From Limobrevibacterium gyesilva (GTDB taxonomy: Bacteria; Pseudomonadota; Alphaproteobacteria; Acetobacterales; Acetobacteraceae), in assembly GCF_025989185.1 (NCBI RefSeq), contig NZ_JAPDNT010000009.1, positions 80,300 to 144,299 on the forward strand: DNA of 64,000 nucleotides, given 5' to 3'. A program made the translations under genes and the position numbers. Shown here one piece after another: positions 44,213 through 54,171 of the stretch. How positions within the stretch are numbered: the first letter of the stretch is position 1; each line of letters starts with the position of its first letter. The notes under the pieces are model-generated. The model was not told where the DNA came from. It saw nothing but the letters and a program-made list of their open reading frames with translations, and ran no database searches.

Positions 44213-45799
44213 ATGGAGAAAGCGATCCTGGCCCGCTCAGGCCTGGCAGCCACCGTGGCCTGCGTCGCGATGGCGTTCGGCACAGTTCCAGCCCTTGCGG
44301 CTCCGTTCAAGTGCCCACGTGTCGGCGGCGATTTTGTTTTCGGCCAGGAGGCCAACGTCAACAGCCTCGACCAGCCGGCCTCGAACACGATTTCCACGCG
44401 CAACGTCGCGATGAACATCTTCGAGACGCTGATCACGCGCGACGAGAACAACAACCCGATCCCGGATCTCGCGGATTCCTACACGGAATCGCCCGATCGC
44501 CTGACCTACACGTTCAAGTTGCGCAACGGCGTGAAGTTCCACAACGGCAAGCCGATGACCTCGGCCGACGTCGTCGCCTCGTTCGACCGCTATGCGCGCC
44601 TCGGCCTTGAGCGCGGCATGTTCAAGAACGTCGACAAGTGGGAAGCGCCCGACGCGTCCACCTTCATCATCCGCATGAAGGAAGCGCAGCCCACCTTCAT
44701 CGAGCTGCTCAGCTCGTTCTCCGTCCCGGTGGTGATCGTGCCCGCCGAGCAGAAGGACGATGCCCCGATGCAGCTCAAGACCATCGGCACCGGCCCGTGG
44801 CAGCTCGTCGATTTCGTCCCCGGCAGCCACGTGAAGCTGAAGCGCTACGACGGCTACACGCCCAACACCCATTTCGAGGAGCGGACCGGCTTCGGCGGCT
44901 ACAAGCAGGCCTGCTTCGATACGGTTACGTTCCGCATCGTCACCGAACCTGGCGCGCGCGTGGCCGGACTCAAGACCGGCGAGCTGCAGGGCGTCGAGGA
45001 TCTGCCCACGAAGGCGCTCGATGACCTCAAGAAGGACAAGAACATCGCCATCGTGCCGCTGTTGAACTGGTGGATCCAGGTCGCGGCGCCCAACACGTCG
45101 GTGGCGCCCACCGACAACGTGCTGTTCCGCAAGGCGGTGCAGGCGGCGCTGGACATGGACGAGATCATGGATGCCGCGACCGACGGCAACTACCGGCTCA
45201 ATGTCGGCTTCCAGTATCCGAACCAGCCCAGCTATACGGACGCGGGCAAGGAGTTCTACAACATCAAGGACCCCGCCAAGGCGAAGCAGCTCCTGGCGCA
45301 GTCCGGCTACAAGGGTGAGCCGGTTGTGCTGCTCACCAACAAGGACTACGCGTCCATGTACAATGCGGCGCTGGTAATGGCCGAGCAGCTCAAGGCGGTC
45401 GGCATCAAGGCCGAACTGAAGGTGGTGGACTGGCCGACCTCGGTGAACATGCAGCTGAAGCCCGACACCGGCTGGAACTTCTTCTTCACCGGCTACGGCA
45501 CCCAGCCGGCGCTGGGCGCGCTCGCCACCATGCAGTTCTTCACCCCGCCCAACGCCAACTACAAGCCGAAGGATGGCAAGGACGATCCCGATCTGATGGC
45601 GGCCTGGAACGACATGAACAGCAAGCCGGACGCCAAGGACCGGCAGGCGGCGTTCGCGCGCATGCAGGCGCTGATCTACGAGCGGGTCTACGCGCTGCCG
45701 TTCGGCTCGCTGACGAAGGTTCAGGGCGTGCGCGCCAATGTGCAGGGCTTCAAGCCCTTCCGCATCCCGCGCATGTCCAACGTGTGGTTCAGCAACTGA
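44213..45799 (+). CDS. ABC transporter substrate-binding protein, family 5 (dipeptide type)
   Basis: The 528-residue binding protein has a signal peptide (LAATVACVAMAFGTVPALAA) and the family-5 motif FKLRNGVKFHNGKPMTSADV. It is the first gene of a five-gene importer operon (binding protein, two permeases, two ATPases) and sets its specificity. Start follows GGGAGA. A TTGACG -35-like box lies at 44136-44141, but no convincing -10 box follows. The ligand is probably a peptide, amide or opine-like compound given the neighbours. Confidence 0.93.
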   Translation: MEKAILARSGLAATVACVAMAFGTVPALAAPFKCPRVGGDFVFGQEANVNSLDQPASNTISTRNVAMNIFETLITRDENNNPIPDLADSYTESPDRLTYTFKLRNGVKFHNGKPMTSADVVASFDRYARLGLERGMFKNVDKWEAPDASTFIIRMKEAQPTFIELLSSFSVPVVIVPAEQKDDAPMQLKTIGTGPWQLVDFVPGSHVKLKRYDGYTPNTHFEERTGFGGYKQACFDTVTFRIVTEPGARVAGLKTGELQGVEDLPTKALDDLKKDKNIAIVPLLNWWIQVAAPNTSVAPTDNVLFRKAVQAALDMDEIMDAATDGNYRLNVGFQYPNQPSYTDAGKEFYNIKDPAKAKQLLAQSGYKGEPVVLLTNKDYASMYNAALVMAEQLKAVGIKAELKVVDWPTSVNMQLKPDTGWNFFFTGYGTQPALGALATMQFFTPPNANYKPKDGKDDPDLMAAWNDMNSKPDAKDRQAAFARMQALIYERVYALPFGSLTKVQGVRANVQGFKPFRIPRMSNVWFSN

Positions 45800-45822
45800 C
45801 CACCGCGAGGGAGCGATAGAGC

Positions 45823-46773
45823 TTGGCTGGAGTCATCCTGCGGCGCCTCGCCGGCGCCGTGCCTGTGCTGCTGATCGTCAGCCTCATCACCTTCGGGATG
45901 ATGAGGCTGATTCCCGGTGACCCGTCCTCGGTCATCGGCGGGCTCAGCGCCACCCCCGCGCAGCTCGCCCAGATCCGCGCCGATCTCGGGCTGGACGAGC
46001 CGTTCTTCCTGCAGATGCTGAAATGGTACACGGCCCTGGCGCATGGCGACCTCGGCCGCTCCATCCTGCTCGGCCAGGATGTGGTTGGCGCCACCCTGCA
46101 GCGCCTGCCGGTCACGCTGGCGCTGTCCGCGTACGCGTTGGTCATCACCGTTGTCTTCGGGCTCTGCAGCGGCGTGTTCGCGGCATTGCGGCAGAACACG
46201 GTGATCGACCAGCTCGCCATGATGTTCGCGATGCTCGGCATCTCGGTGCCGAATTTCTTCCTCGGCCTGCTCATGATCATCCTGTTCGCGGTGCGCCTGG
46301 GCTGGCTGCCCACCGGCGGCTACATCGCCTTCACGGACGACCCGGTGGGCTGGCTGCGCACGTCCACCATGCCGGCGATCTCGCTCGCCCTGCTGCAGGT
46401 CGGCCTGCTCGCGCGCATCACCCGCTCGACGATGCTGGAAGTGCTGCGCCAGGATTACATCCGCACGGCACGCGCCAAGGGCCTGCCGCGCCGCGTCGTC
46501 GTGATGAAGCACGCGCTCGCCAATGCGCTGATCCCCATCACCACCGTCGTCGGCATCATCGTGAGCCTGCTGATCTCCGGCTCCGTGGTGACGGAGACCC
46601 TGTTCTCGATCCCCGGGATGGGCCAGTTGCTGACCCAGGCGGTGCTGAACCGCGACTACCCGATGGTGCAGGGCGGCCTGCTGCTCACCACCGCCTTCCT
46701 GGTGATGATCAACATCGCCGTCGATGCCTGCTATGCTCTGCTCGATCCGCGGGTGCGCTATGAATCTCCCTGA
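45823..46773 (+). CDS. Dipeptide-type ABC transporter permease (DppB-like)
   Basis: The 316-residue inner-membrane protein shows the DppB N-terminus (ILRRLAGAVPVLLIVSLITF), the IPGDP segment and the EAA loop RTARAKGLPRRVVVMKHALA. It starts with TTG at 45823, 9 bases after AGGGAG. It forms the channel together with the next gene, whose start overlaps its stop. Confidence 0.95.
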   Translation: MAGVILRRLAGAVPVLLIVSLITFGMMRLIPGDPSSVIGGLSATPAQLAQIRADLGLDEPFFLQMLKWYTALAHGDLGRSILLGQDVVGATLQRLPVTLALSAYALVITVVFGLCSGVFAALRQNTVIDQLAMMFAMLGISVPNFFLGLLMIILFAVRLGWLPTGGYIAFTDDPVGWLRTSTMPAISLALLQVGLLARITRSTMLEVLRQDYIRTARAKGLPRRVVVMKHALANALIPITTVVGIIVSLLISGSVVTETLFSIPGMGQLLTQAVLNRDYPMVQGGLLLTTAFLVMINIAVDACYALLDPRVRYESP

Positions 46774-47671
46774 TGCCCCGTCCCGCCCGGATGCCGAGGC
46801 CGATATCCAGGATGTGCCGATCCATCGGCAGCATCCGGCCTGGATGACGCTGCGGCGCCTGTTCCGCCACCAGCTGTTCCTCACCGGCATCGGGCTGTTC
46901 GGCATCATCCTCGCCGCCGCGATACTCGCGCCGATCATCGCTCCGGTGGATCCCACCAAGCTCGCCATGCGCTACAAGTTCCGCCCACCCGACGGAACCT
47001 TCATCTTCGGCACCGACAATTTCGGCCGCAGCCTGTGGTCGCGCGTCATCTGGGGCGCGCAGCTCTCGGTGGTGATCGGTTTCTCCGTGGTTCTGCTGAA
47101 CGCCATCTTCGGCACCCTCATCGGCGCGCTCGCGGGCTATTTCCGCAGTCTCGACAACGGGCTCATGCGCGTGAACGACGCGCTGATGGCCTTCCCCGCC
47201 ATCCTGCTCGCGATCGGCGTCACCGCCGTGCTCGGCCCGTCCACGTTCAATGTCATCCTCGCACTGGCGGTGGTCTACATCCCGCGCACCGCCCGCATCG
47301 TGCGCTCCTCGGTGATCGTGCTGCGCGAGATGGAATACGTGCAGGCGGCGGTCGCCGCCGGCGCCGGCCACTGGCGCATCCTGCGCCGCCACATCCTGCC
47401 CAACGCCATGGCCCCGCTGATCGTGCAGCTCTCTTTCCTGTTCGCCTACGCGGTGCTGTCGGAGGCGACGCTCAGCTTCCTCGGCCTCGGGGCCGTCCCG
47501 CCCACGCCCACTTGGGGCAACATCATGGCCGAGGGCCGCCAATACATGTCCGAAGCCTCCTGGATCATCACCATTCCCGGAATCGCGTTGATGATCACCG
47601 TCATGGGCCTCAACCTGCTGGGTGACGGCCTGCGCGACGTGCTCGATCCCCGCCTGCGGATCCAGCAATGA
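46760..47671 (+). CDS. Dipeptide-type ABC transporter permease (DppC-like)
   Basis: The 303-residue permease has the DppC pattern: a hydrophilic N-terminus, FGTDNFGRSLWSRVIWGAQ, an EAA-type loop (EYVQAAVAAGAGHWRILRRH) and LSEATLSFLGLG. ATG 46760 lies inside the end of the DppB-like gene and its stop overlaps the first ATPase (ATGA). Confidence 0.95.
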   Translation: MNLPDAPSRPDAEADIQDVPIHRQHPAWMTLRRLFRHQLFLTGIGLFGIILAAAILAPIIAPVDPTKLAMRYKFRPPDGTFIFGTDNFGRSLWSRVIWGAQLSVVIGFSVVLLNAIFGTLIGALAGYFRSLDNGLMRVNDALMAFPAILLAIGVTAVLGPSTFNVILALAVVYIPRTARIVRSSVIVLREMEYVQAAVAAGAGHWRILRRHILPNAMAPLIVQLSFLFAYAVLSEATLSFLGLGAVPPTPTWGNIMAEGRQYMSEASWIITIPGIALMITVMGLNLLGDGLRDVLDPRLRIQQ

Positions 47672-48639
47672 GCCTGCTGGAAGTCCGCGACCTCACCACC
47701 GCGTTCAAGACCGAACGCGGGGAGGTCACCGCTGTCGAAGACATCAGCTTCGACCTCGATGAAGGCGAGATCCTCGGCATCGTCGGGGAATCCGGCAGCG
47801 GCAAGAGCGTCACGGCGCTCACCATCATGGGCCTGCTGCCCCAGCCGCCGGCGCGCGTGGTGCGCGGCTCGGTGCACTTCGCCGGCGAACTGCTCACGGG
47901 CATGTCCGAAACGCGCCTCGAACGCATCCGCGGCGCCGGCATCTCCATGGTGTTCCAGGAGCCGATGACCTCGCTCAACCCGGTGCTGACCATCGGCGAG
48001 CAGATCATGGAGACGGTGCGCGCCCACGAAGCCATCTCCGTGCGCGACCAGCGCCTGCGCGCCATCGAGATGCTCGACCGCGTCGGCATCCCCTCGGCGG
48101 TCCGCCGGCTCGGCGACTATCCCCACCAGATGTCCGGTGGCCAGCGCCAGCGCGTCATGATCGCCATGGCGCTCGCCTGCCGCCCGCGTCTGCTCATCGC
48201 CGACGAACCCACCACCGCGCTCGACGTCACCATCCAGGCGCAGGTACTCGACCTGCTGATGGACCTGCGCGACGAGCTTGGCATGGCCATCATGATCATC
48301 ACCCACAACATGGGCGTCATCGCCGAGACCGCCGACCGCGTGCTGGTCATGTATGCCGGCCGCATCGTCGAACAGGCCCCGGTGGCCCGCCTGTTCGACC
48401 GGCCGCTGCATCCCTACACGCGCGGCCTGCTCGATTGCGTGCCGACGCTGGAGCAGGACCGCAACCGCCTCGTCGCCATCCCCGGCTCATTGCCCGAGCC
48501 CGCCCGCCGCCCGGCCGGCTGCCGCTTCGCCCCGCGCTGCGGCCACCGCATCGATGCCTGCAGCGCCGCCATCCCGCCGCTGGTGGCGGTCGATGCCAGC
48601 CACGCCTCGGCGTGCATACGCACGGACATCCTCGCGTGA
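47668..48639 (+). CDS. Dipeptide-type ABC transporter ATPase (DppD-like)
   Basis: The 323-residue ATPase has Walker [10 protein letters not shown], signature [16 protein letters not shown] and Walker [13 protein letters not shown]. The C-terminal oligopeptide-transporter domain has the [14 protein letters not shown] cysteine pattern that binds an Fe-S cluster in some relatives. Its stop overlaps the GTG start of the second ATPase. Confidence 0.95.
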   Translation: MSLLEVRDLTTAFKTERGEVTAVEDISFDLDEGEILGIVGESGSGKSVTALTIMGLLPQPPARVVRGSVHFAGELLTGMSETRLERIRGAGISMVFQEPMTSLNPVLTIGEQIMETVRAHEAISVRDQRLRAIEMLDRVGIPSAVRRLGDYPHQMSGGQRQRVMIAMALACRPRLLIADEPTTALDVTIQAQVLDLLMDLRDELGMAIMIITHNMGVIAETADRVLVMYAGRIVEQAPVARLFDRPLHPYTRGLLDCVPTLEQDRNRLVAIPGSLPEPARRPAGCRFAPRCGHRIDACSAAIPPLVAVDASHASACIRTDILA

Positions 48640-49616
48640 CCGCGCTCGTTTCCGCCACCGGCCTCACCAAGCACTTCGCCGTGCGCGGCGGCAGCTTCCT
48701 GCGCCGCCACACCACCGCCCTGCGCGCCGTCGACGGCGTGGACCTGCAGATCCGGTCCGGCGAAACGCTCGGCCTGGTCGGCGAGTCCGGCTGCGGCAAG
48801 TCCACGCTGGGCCGGCTGCTGATCCGGCTGATCGAGCCCACCGGCGGCCGCATCGATTTCGACGGCCACGAGATCACCGGCCTCAGCACCAAGGCGATGC
48901 GCCAGCACCGCCGCGCCATGCAGATCATCTTCCAGGACCCGTACGGCGCGCTCAATCCGCGCATGTCCGTGGAAGACATCATCATGGAGCCGCTGCTGAT
49001 CCACGGCGCGCGCGCAGACGCGGCCACGCGGGCGAAGGTCGCGGAAGCGCTGCGCCTGGTCGGCCTGCCGGCCCGCGCGGCGCAGCGCTTCCCGCACGAA
49101 TTCTCCGGCGGCCAGCGCCAGCGTGTCGGCATCGCCCGCGCGCTCGTGCTGAATCCGAAATTCGTGGTGTGCGACGAGCCGGTCTCGGCACTCGACGTGT
49201 CCGTCCAGGCCCAGATCGTCAACCTGCTGCAGGACCTGCAGAAGGAACTCGGGCTCACCTTCCTGTTCATCGCCCACGACCTCAGCGTGGTGAAGCACAT
49301 CTCCGATCGTGTCGCCGTGATGTATCTCGGCAAGGTCGTGGAGGTCGCGGAAAAGCATGCCATCTACAGCGCCCCGCAGCATCCCTACACCCAGGCGCTG
49401 ATCGCCGCCGTGCCGGTGCTCCGCCCGCAGGACCGCGCCCGCGGCCGGCGCGTGCGCATCGCCGGCGACATTCCCAGCGCCCTCAATCCCCCGTCCGGCT
49501 GCCGCTTCCACACACGCTGCCCGCATGTCATGCCGATCTGCCGCGTGCAGGAGCCGGCCCTGACCGAACCCGCACCCGCGCATCACGTCGCATGCCATCT
49601 GGTCAATCCCGTCTGA
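48636..49616 (+). CDS. Dipeptide-type ABC transporter ATPase (DppF-like)
   Basis: The 326-residue ATPase has Walker [10 protein letters not shown], signature [15 protein letters not shown] and Walker [13 protein letters not shown], then the [14 protein letters not shown] cysteine segment. The GTG at 48636 overlaps the DppD-like stop (GTGA). It completes the importer; the deacylase gene follows 14 bp later. Confidence 0.95.
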   Translation: MTALVSATGLTKHFAVRGGSFLRRHTTALRAVDGVDLQIRSGETLGLVGESGCGKSTLGRLLIRLIEPTGGRIDFDGHEITGLSTKAMRQHRRAMQIIFQDPYGALNPRMSVEDIIMEPLLIHGARADAATRAKVAEALRLVGLPARAAQRFPHEFSGGQRQRVGIARALVLNPKFVVCDEPVSALDVSVQAQIVNLLQDLQKELGLTFLFIAHDLSVVKHISDRVAVMYLGKVVEVAEKHAIYSAPQHPYTQALIAAVPVLRPQDRARGRRVRIAGDIPSALNPPSGCRFHTRCPHVMPICRVQEPALTEPAPAHHVACHLVNPV

Positions 49617-49630
49617 GAAGAGGCCCCACC

Positions 49631-50644
49631 ATGCTCGACCCCCGCCGCAGCCGCCTGGTCCCCGATGTCGATTTCGAGAAGGACGGCAAGCAGACCGGAT
49701 TCATCCGGCTGTTCCACTCCGTCCATTCGTCCGCCTATGGCTTCATTCCCATTCCCGTCGTGGTGATCCGCAACGGCGCCGGCCCCACCGCGCTGTTCGT
49801 TTCCGGCAATCATGGCGACGAGTACGAAGGCCAGATCGCCCTGTGCAATCTCGCTCGCACGCTGGACCCCGCGCAGATCACCGGCCGCGTCATCCTGCTG
49901 CCGATGGCCAACTTCCCCGCGGGCATGGCCGGCCGCCGGACCTCGCCCATCGACGACGGCAACCTCAACCGCAGCTTCCCCGGCGATCCCGACGGCACCG
50001 TCACCCAGCAGATCGCCTATTTCATCGAGAGCACGCTGCTGCCGATGGCCGACCTGGTCTGCGATCTGCATTCCGGCGGCTCATCGCTGATGTACGTCCC
50101 CTGTGCGCTGATGAAGCGCCCGGCCAACCCCAAGCGGTTCGACAAGATGAAGGCCATGCTTGAAGCCTTCGCCTCGCCGCTGGCCTACATCACCGTCGGC
50201 GGCAGCGGCACCGGTGAGGACCACACCCTCTCCGGCGGCGCCGAGCGCCTCGGCATCCCGGCCCTGGGCACCGAGCTGGGCGGCAGCGGCACGCTCACGC
50301 CGGCCGGCCTCAAGATCGCCGAGCGCGGCCTGCGCAACCTGCTGGTCCATGCCGGCATCCTGCCGCCATCCGAACGCATCGCGGGCGAAGCGCCCACCCG
50401 CTTCGTCAACGTCTCCGGCCCGGACCATTTCGTCTACGCGTCGGAAACCGGTGTGTTCGAGCCGCTTGTGGAACTGGGCGACACGGTCCAGGCCGGCCAA
50501 CCCGCCGCCCGCATCTTCACGCCGGAAACCCCCTGGGCGCCGCCGGCCGTCGTTTCGTTCCAGCACGCGGGCCTGGTGATGTGCAAACGCGTCCCCGGCC
50601 GCACCGTGCGCGGCGACTGCCTCTTCCACCTCGGCAGCGACTGA
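49631..50644 (+). CDS. Succinylglutamate desuccinylase/aspartoacylase family protein
   Basis: The 337-residue zinc hydrolase has GNHGDEYEG (His and Glu ligands), DLHSGG (third ligand) and GTELGGSG (catalytic Glu). The family removes acyl groups from N-acyl amino acids or ectoine derivatives. Its N-terminal PVVVIRNGAGPTALFVSG and C-terminal biotinyl-like barrel (DTVQAGQPAARIF) are typical of the large bacterial subgroup. ATG 49631 comes after GAGAAGAGG. It is the last gene behind the importer, so the imported compound is probably an N-acyl amino acid or similar amide. Confidence 0.9.
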   Translation: MLDPRRSRLVPDVDFEKDGKQTGFIRLFHSVHSSAYGFIPIPVVVIRNGAGPTALFVSGNHGDEYEGQIALCNLARTLDPAQITGRVILLPMANFPAGMAGRRTSPIDDGNLNRSFPGDPDGTVTQQIAYFIESTLLPMADLVCDLHSGGSSLMYVPCALMKRPANPKRFDKMKAMLEAFASPLAYITVGGSGTGEDHTLSGGAERLGIPALGTELGGSGTLTPAGLKIAERGLRNLLVHAGILPPSERIAGEAPTRFVNVSGPDHFVYASETGVFEPLVELGDTVQAGQPAARIFTPETPWAPPAVVSFQHAGLVMCKRVPGRTVRGDCLFHLGSD

Positions 50645-50650
50645 TGCAAG

Positions 50651-50684
50651 CGGCCCTTGATGATCGTTTCAGCATCAAGGGCCG
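50651..50684. repeat. Palindromic hairpin behind the deacylase gene (repeat family member 1)
   Basis: CGGCCCTTGATG and CATCAAGGGCCG form a perfect 12-bp stem with a 10-base loop, starting 6 bases after the stop of the deacylase gene. The outer arm is shared with the hairpin at 57289. It likely ends the dipeptide-importer operon transcript. Confidence 0.7.
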
Positions 50685-50804
50685 TCATTTCGGCAAAATG
50701 GCAGGCGGGCACGCGCTGGAAAAGGCGCGCCTCCACCCCTAATGTAGCTCAGTCCCGGCGGCTCCGCCGATCCGGGTCGTCAACCGAGCCGAAGGGGAGT
50801 GTCC

Positions 50805-51224
50805 ATGGCTGCGCTCAAGGGAAGCAAGACCGAAGAGAACCTGAAATACGCCTTCGCCGGCGAATCCCAGGCCAATCGCAGGTATCTGTATTTCGCCCAG
50901 AAGGCCGACGTCGAAGGCTTCAACGATGTTGCGGCCGTGTTCCGGTCCACGGCGGAAGGCGAGACAGGCCATGCGCACGGCCATCTGGAATTCCTCGAAG
51001 CCGTCGGCGACCCCGCCACCGGCCTGCCGATCGGCAAGACCGGCGACAACCTGAAAGCCGCCATCGCCGGTGAGACGCACGAATACACCGACATGTATCC
51101 GGGCATGGCCCGTTCGGCCCGCGAGGAAGGCTTCGACGAGATCGCCGACTGGTTCGAAACGCTAGCGAAAGCAGAACGTTCGCATGCCGGGCGCTTCCAG
51201 CGTGCCTTCGACGATCTGAAATAA
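50805..51224 (+). CDS. Rubrerythrin family protein without rubredoxin domain
   Basis: The 139-residue protein is a di-iron four-helix-bundle rubrerythrin. The ligand motifs are intact: [38 protein letters not shown] and KAERSHAG. It lacks the rubredoxin iron domain, so electrons must come from a partner. It reduces hydrogen peroxide in the cytoplasm. ATG 50805 sits 6 bases after GGGGAG. The next two genes (Fe-S CCG protein, DUF3501) are its usual neighbours in proteobacteria. Confidence 0.93.
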   Translation: MAALKGSKTEENLKYAFAGESQANRRYLYFAQKADVEGFNDVAAVFRSTAEGETGHAHGHLEFLEAVGDPATGLPIGKTGDNLKAAIAGETHEYTDMYPGMARSAREEGFDEIADWFETLAKAERSHAGRFQRAFDDLK

Positions 51225-51283
51225 CGCGGCCGGGAAGGGGGGCTCTGCCCCCTTTCCATTTTTCGAGCAGCGCAGGGACGAAC

Positions 51284-52627
51284 ATGAGAGAAGGCAGCCT
51301 CGAGGCGCCCACACGCCATCCCTTGGCCTGGCAGGACCCCGATTTTTATGACGAAGCGAAGCTCGACGCCGAGCTGCGCCGGGTCTTCGACATCTGCCAT
51401 GGCTGCCGGCGCTGCTTCAATCTCTGCGATTCCTTCCCGCGCCTGTTCGACCTCATCGACGCCTCGAAATCCGGCGAGCTCGACACTGTCGAAAGCAAGG
51501 ACTTCGCACCGGTCGTCGACGCCTGCACGCTCTGCGACATGTGCTACATGACGAAATGTCCCTACGTGCCGCCACACGCCTTCAACGTCGACTTTCCGCA
51601 TCTCATGCTGCGTTATCGCGCGGTGGAAGCGAAACAGGGAGCCTTGCCGCGCGCCGACCGCGAACTCGCGCAGACCGACCGCAACGGCAAGCTTGCATCC
51701 CTGGCCGCGCCGATCGCCAACTGGGCGACCGACCGCGCCAACACCCGCACCCGCAAGCTGCTCGACAAGTTCGCGGGCCTGCATCCCGAAGCCGAATTGC
51801 CGGACTACACGACCAGGAGTTTCACCGCCCGCGCGAAAGCCGGGCCTCCATCCGTGAACGAGGATGCCCCCGCCTACGGCCGCAAGGCCGTGCTCTATGC
51901 CACCTGCTACGTGAACTACAACGATCCGGACCTGGGCGTGGCCACCCAGGCCGTGCTGGCGCGCAACGGCGTGCAGACCGAGGTCGTCTACCCCGCCTGT
52001 TGCGGCATGCCGTTGCTGGAACAGGGCCGTATCGACAAGGTGGCGGACAACGCCCGCATCGTCGCCGGTGAGCTGCGCGGCTGGATCGACAAGGGCTACG
52101 ACGTCATCGCCCTGGTGCCGTCCTGCGCGCTGATGTTGAAATCCGAATGGCCGCTGATTCTGCCCGATGATGCCGATGTGAAACGCCTGTCCGCCGCCAC
52201 CTACGACATCAGCGAATACGTCGTCGACATCGCCCGCAAGGAAGGCCTCGCCCCGGGCCTGCAGCCTGTCGGCGGCGGCATGGCCGTGCATATGGCCTGC
52301 CACGCGCGGGCGCAGAACATGGGCCAGAAAGCCGCGGAAATGCTGCGCCTGCTGCCCGAAGCCGACGTGCAGGTGATCGAGCGCTGTTCCGGTCATGGCG
52401 GCGCCTGGGGCTTCAAGACCGCGAATTTCCCCACCGCCCTCAAGGTCGGCCGCCCCGTCGCCCGCCAGGCCCGCGACAGCGGCAAATCCTTCGTCACCTC
52501 CGAATGCCCGCTGGCCGGCGTGCACATCATGCAAGGGATCGACAAGCTCGGCGGCGACGCCGCGAAGCCCGAGCGCGTGACCCACCCGATCCAGCTCCTC
52601 GCCCGCGCCTACGGCATCGGCGCCTGA
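51284..52627 (+). CDS. Fe-S oxidoreductase with two CCG domains (HdrD/GlpC-like)
   Basis: The 447-residue protein has two 4Fe-4S motifs, [11 protein letters not shown] near residues 39-49 and [13 protein letters not shown] at about 83-95. Two CCG domains follow (CYVNYND with CCGMP, and CHARAQNMG with RCSGHGG). This is the heterodisulfide-reductase/GlpC-like layout. In the rubrerythrin module it is presumed to feed electrons to rubrerythrin, though the donor is unknown. Confidence 0.9.
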   Translation: MREGSLEAPTRHPLAWQDPDFYDEAKLDAELRRVFDICHGCRRCFNLCDSFPRLFDLIDASKSGELDTVESKDFAPVVDACTLCDMCYMTKCPYVPPHAFNVDFPHLMLRYRAVEAKQGALPRADRELAQTDRNGKLASLAAPIANWATDRANTRTRKLLDKFAGLHPEAELPDYTTRSFTARAKAGPPSVNEDAPAYGRKAVLYATCYVNYNDPDLGVATQAVLARNGVQTEVVYPACCGMPLLEQGRIDKVADNARIVAGELRGWIDKGYDVIALVPSCALMLKSEWPLILPDDADVKRLSAATYDISEYVVDIARKEGLAPGLQPVGGGMAVHMACHARAQNMGQKAAEMLRLLPEADVQVIERCSGHGGAWGFKTANFPTALKVGRPVARQARDSGKSFVTSECPLAGVHIMQGIDKLGGDAAKPERVTHPIQLLARAYGIGA

Positions 52628-52629
52628 TC

Positions 52630-53232
52630 ATGGAAACCCGCATGGCGAACAAGCACCTGATCGACACATCGGACATCCTGCCGATCGACGAATACGCCCG
52701 CACGCGGGCCGAATGGCGGCGCACCATGACCGCCATCAAGCGCCGCCGCCGCATCGAAGTGGGCCCGCACGTCACCTTCTATTTCGAGAGCTGGCGCACC
52801 ATGTGGCACCAGATCCACGAAATGCTGTTCATCGAACGCGGCGGCGCAGGCCAGGTCCCCGACGAGCTCGCCGCCTACAACCCGCTGGTGCCGCAAGGCC
52901 GCGACCTGTCAGCGACCTTCATGATCGAGATCGACGACCCCGATCGCCGCAAGCGCATCCTCGGCCGCCTCGGCGGCGTCGAGGAGACGGCCTTCCTGCG
53001 CTTCGGCGCCCACGACGTGAAAGGGGACCCCGAGCAGGACCAGGACCGCACCACCGCCGAAGGCAAGGCGTCGTCCGTGCAGTTCGTGCATTTCCACTTC
53101 ACCCCGGAACAGATCGCCGCCTTCCGCACGCCGGGCACCCCGGTCATCCTCGGCCTGTCGCATCCGCAATACGGCCACATGGCCGCCATGCCCGAGGACG
53201 TCCGCGCGGAACTCGCCACCGATTTCGACTGA
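52630..53232 (+). CDS. DUF3501 family protein
   Basis: The protein of about 200 residues belongs to DUF3501, seen mainly beside rubrerythrin and CCG Fe-S genes. Conserved parts are YARTRAEWRR, RRIEVGPHVTFYFES, MLFIERGG and HFHFTPEQIAAF. The ATG at 52630 is two bases after the preceding stop; a second ATG at 52642 (MANKHLID) is possible. Function is unknown but probably connected with peroxide or iron handling. Confidence 0.88.
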   Translation: METRMANKHLIDTSDILPIDEYARTRAEWRRTMTAIKRRRRIEVGPHVTFYFESWRTMWHQIHEMLFIERGGAGQVPDELAAYNPLVPQGRDLSATFMIEIDDPDRRKRILGRLGGVEETAFLRFGAHDVKGDPEQDQDRTTAEGKASSVQFVHFHFTPEQIAAFRTPGTPVILGLSHPQYGHMAAMPEDVRAELATDFD

Positions 53233-53235
53233 CCG

Positions 53236-54171
53236 ATGACGGTCTTCCGCCTCGGCCTCGTTGGCGCCGGCCGGATGGGGCGCACCCATCTGCGCGCCCT
53301 CGCGTCCAGCGACGCCGTGCGTGTCGTCGCGGTGGCGGAACCTTCAGCCGAAACCCGTGCGGCGCTCGATGCCCCGGGACTCGTCGTGCATCCGCACGTC
53401 GACGCCATGCTCCGCGCCGGCGGCCTCGACGGCGCGCTGGTCGCGGTGCCGAGCACGCTGCATCTGTCCGCCGTCGCCCGCCTTGCCGAGGCCGGCCTGC
53501 CCATCCTGTGCGAAAAACCTTGCGGCCTCACTGCGGCCCAGGCCCAGCACGCCGCCGATCTCGCCGCCGCGCGCGCCATTCCCCTGCAGGTCGCCTATTG
53601 GCGCCGCTTCGTTCCTTCCCTGCAACGCCTGCGCGCCCGGATCATGGCCGGCGAACTCGGCGCCCTCTACCACGTCGCCTGCCACCAGTGGGACGCGAGT
53701 CCCCCGCCGCCCGCATTCCGCACCGGCAGCGGCGGCATCTTCATCGACATGGGCGTGCATGAATTCGACCAGATCCGCTGGCTGACCGGCCAGGAGATCA
53801 CCCGCCTGCATGCATCCGCCGCCACCGTTTCGGCCGATCCGCCGGTCCCGGGCGACGCCGAGAGCGCCCAGGCGCTGTGCGACCTGTCCGGCGGCAGCAC
53901 GGCCCTGGTGTCGCTCGGCCGCCGCTTCCCGGCCGGCGACATCTGCCGCGTCGAAGTCTTCGGCACGCAGGACGCCGCCGAATGCCGCTTCCTGTGGCCC
54001 CCCGACGCCGACGCCGTCTTCCATGACGCCCTGCGCCGTCAGGCCGAAGGTTTCGCCGCCTGGGTCGGCGGCGGTCCCGCCCAGGGCGCCAGCGCCGCGG
54101 ACGCGGTTGCGGCGCTGGCTGCCGCCGAGCGGGCCTGGATCACTCCAGCCGCAACCCCTGCGGCCGGATGA
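53236..54171 (+). CDS. Gfo/Idh/MocA family oxidoreductase
   Basis: The 311-residue protein has LGLVGAGRMGRTHL, the CEKPCGLT motif with the catalytic lysine, and FIDMGVHEFDQIRWL. It resembles inositol 2-dehydrogenase-like enzymes of the family. It starts 3 bp after DUF3501, so it is in the same transcript although a metabolic connection is not obvious. Its last 32 bp overlap the 3' end of the convergent solute-binding protein gene. Confidence 0.9.
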   Translation: MTVFRLGLVGAGRMGRTHLRALASSDAVRVVAVAEPSAETRAALDAPGLVVHPHVDAMLRAGGLDGALVAVPSTLHLSAVARLAEAGLPILCEKPCGLTAAQAQHAADLAAARAIPLQVAYWRRFVPSLQRLRARIMAGELGALYHVACHQWDASPPPPAFRTGSGGIFIDMGVHEFDQIRWLTGQEITRLHASAATVSADPPVPGDAESAQALCDLSGGSTALVSLGRRFPAGDICRVEVFGTQDAAECRFLWPPDADAVFHDALRRQAEGFAAWVGGGPAQGASAADAVAALAAAERAWITPAATPAAG

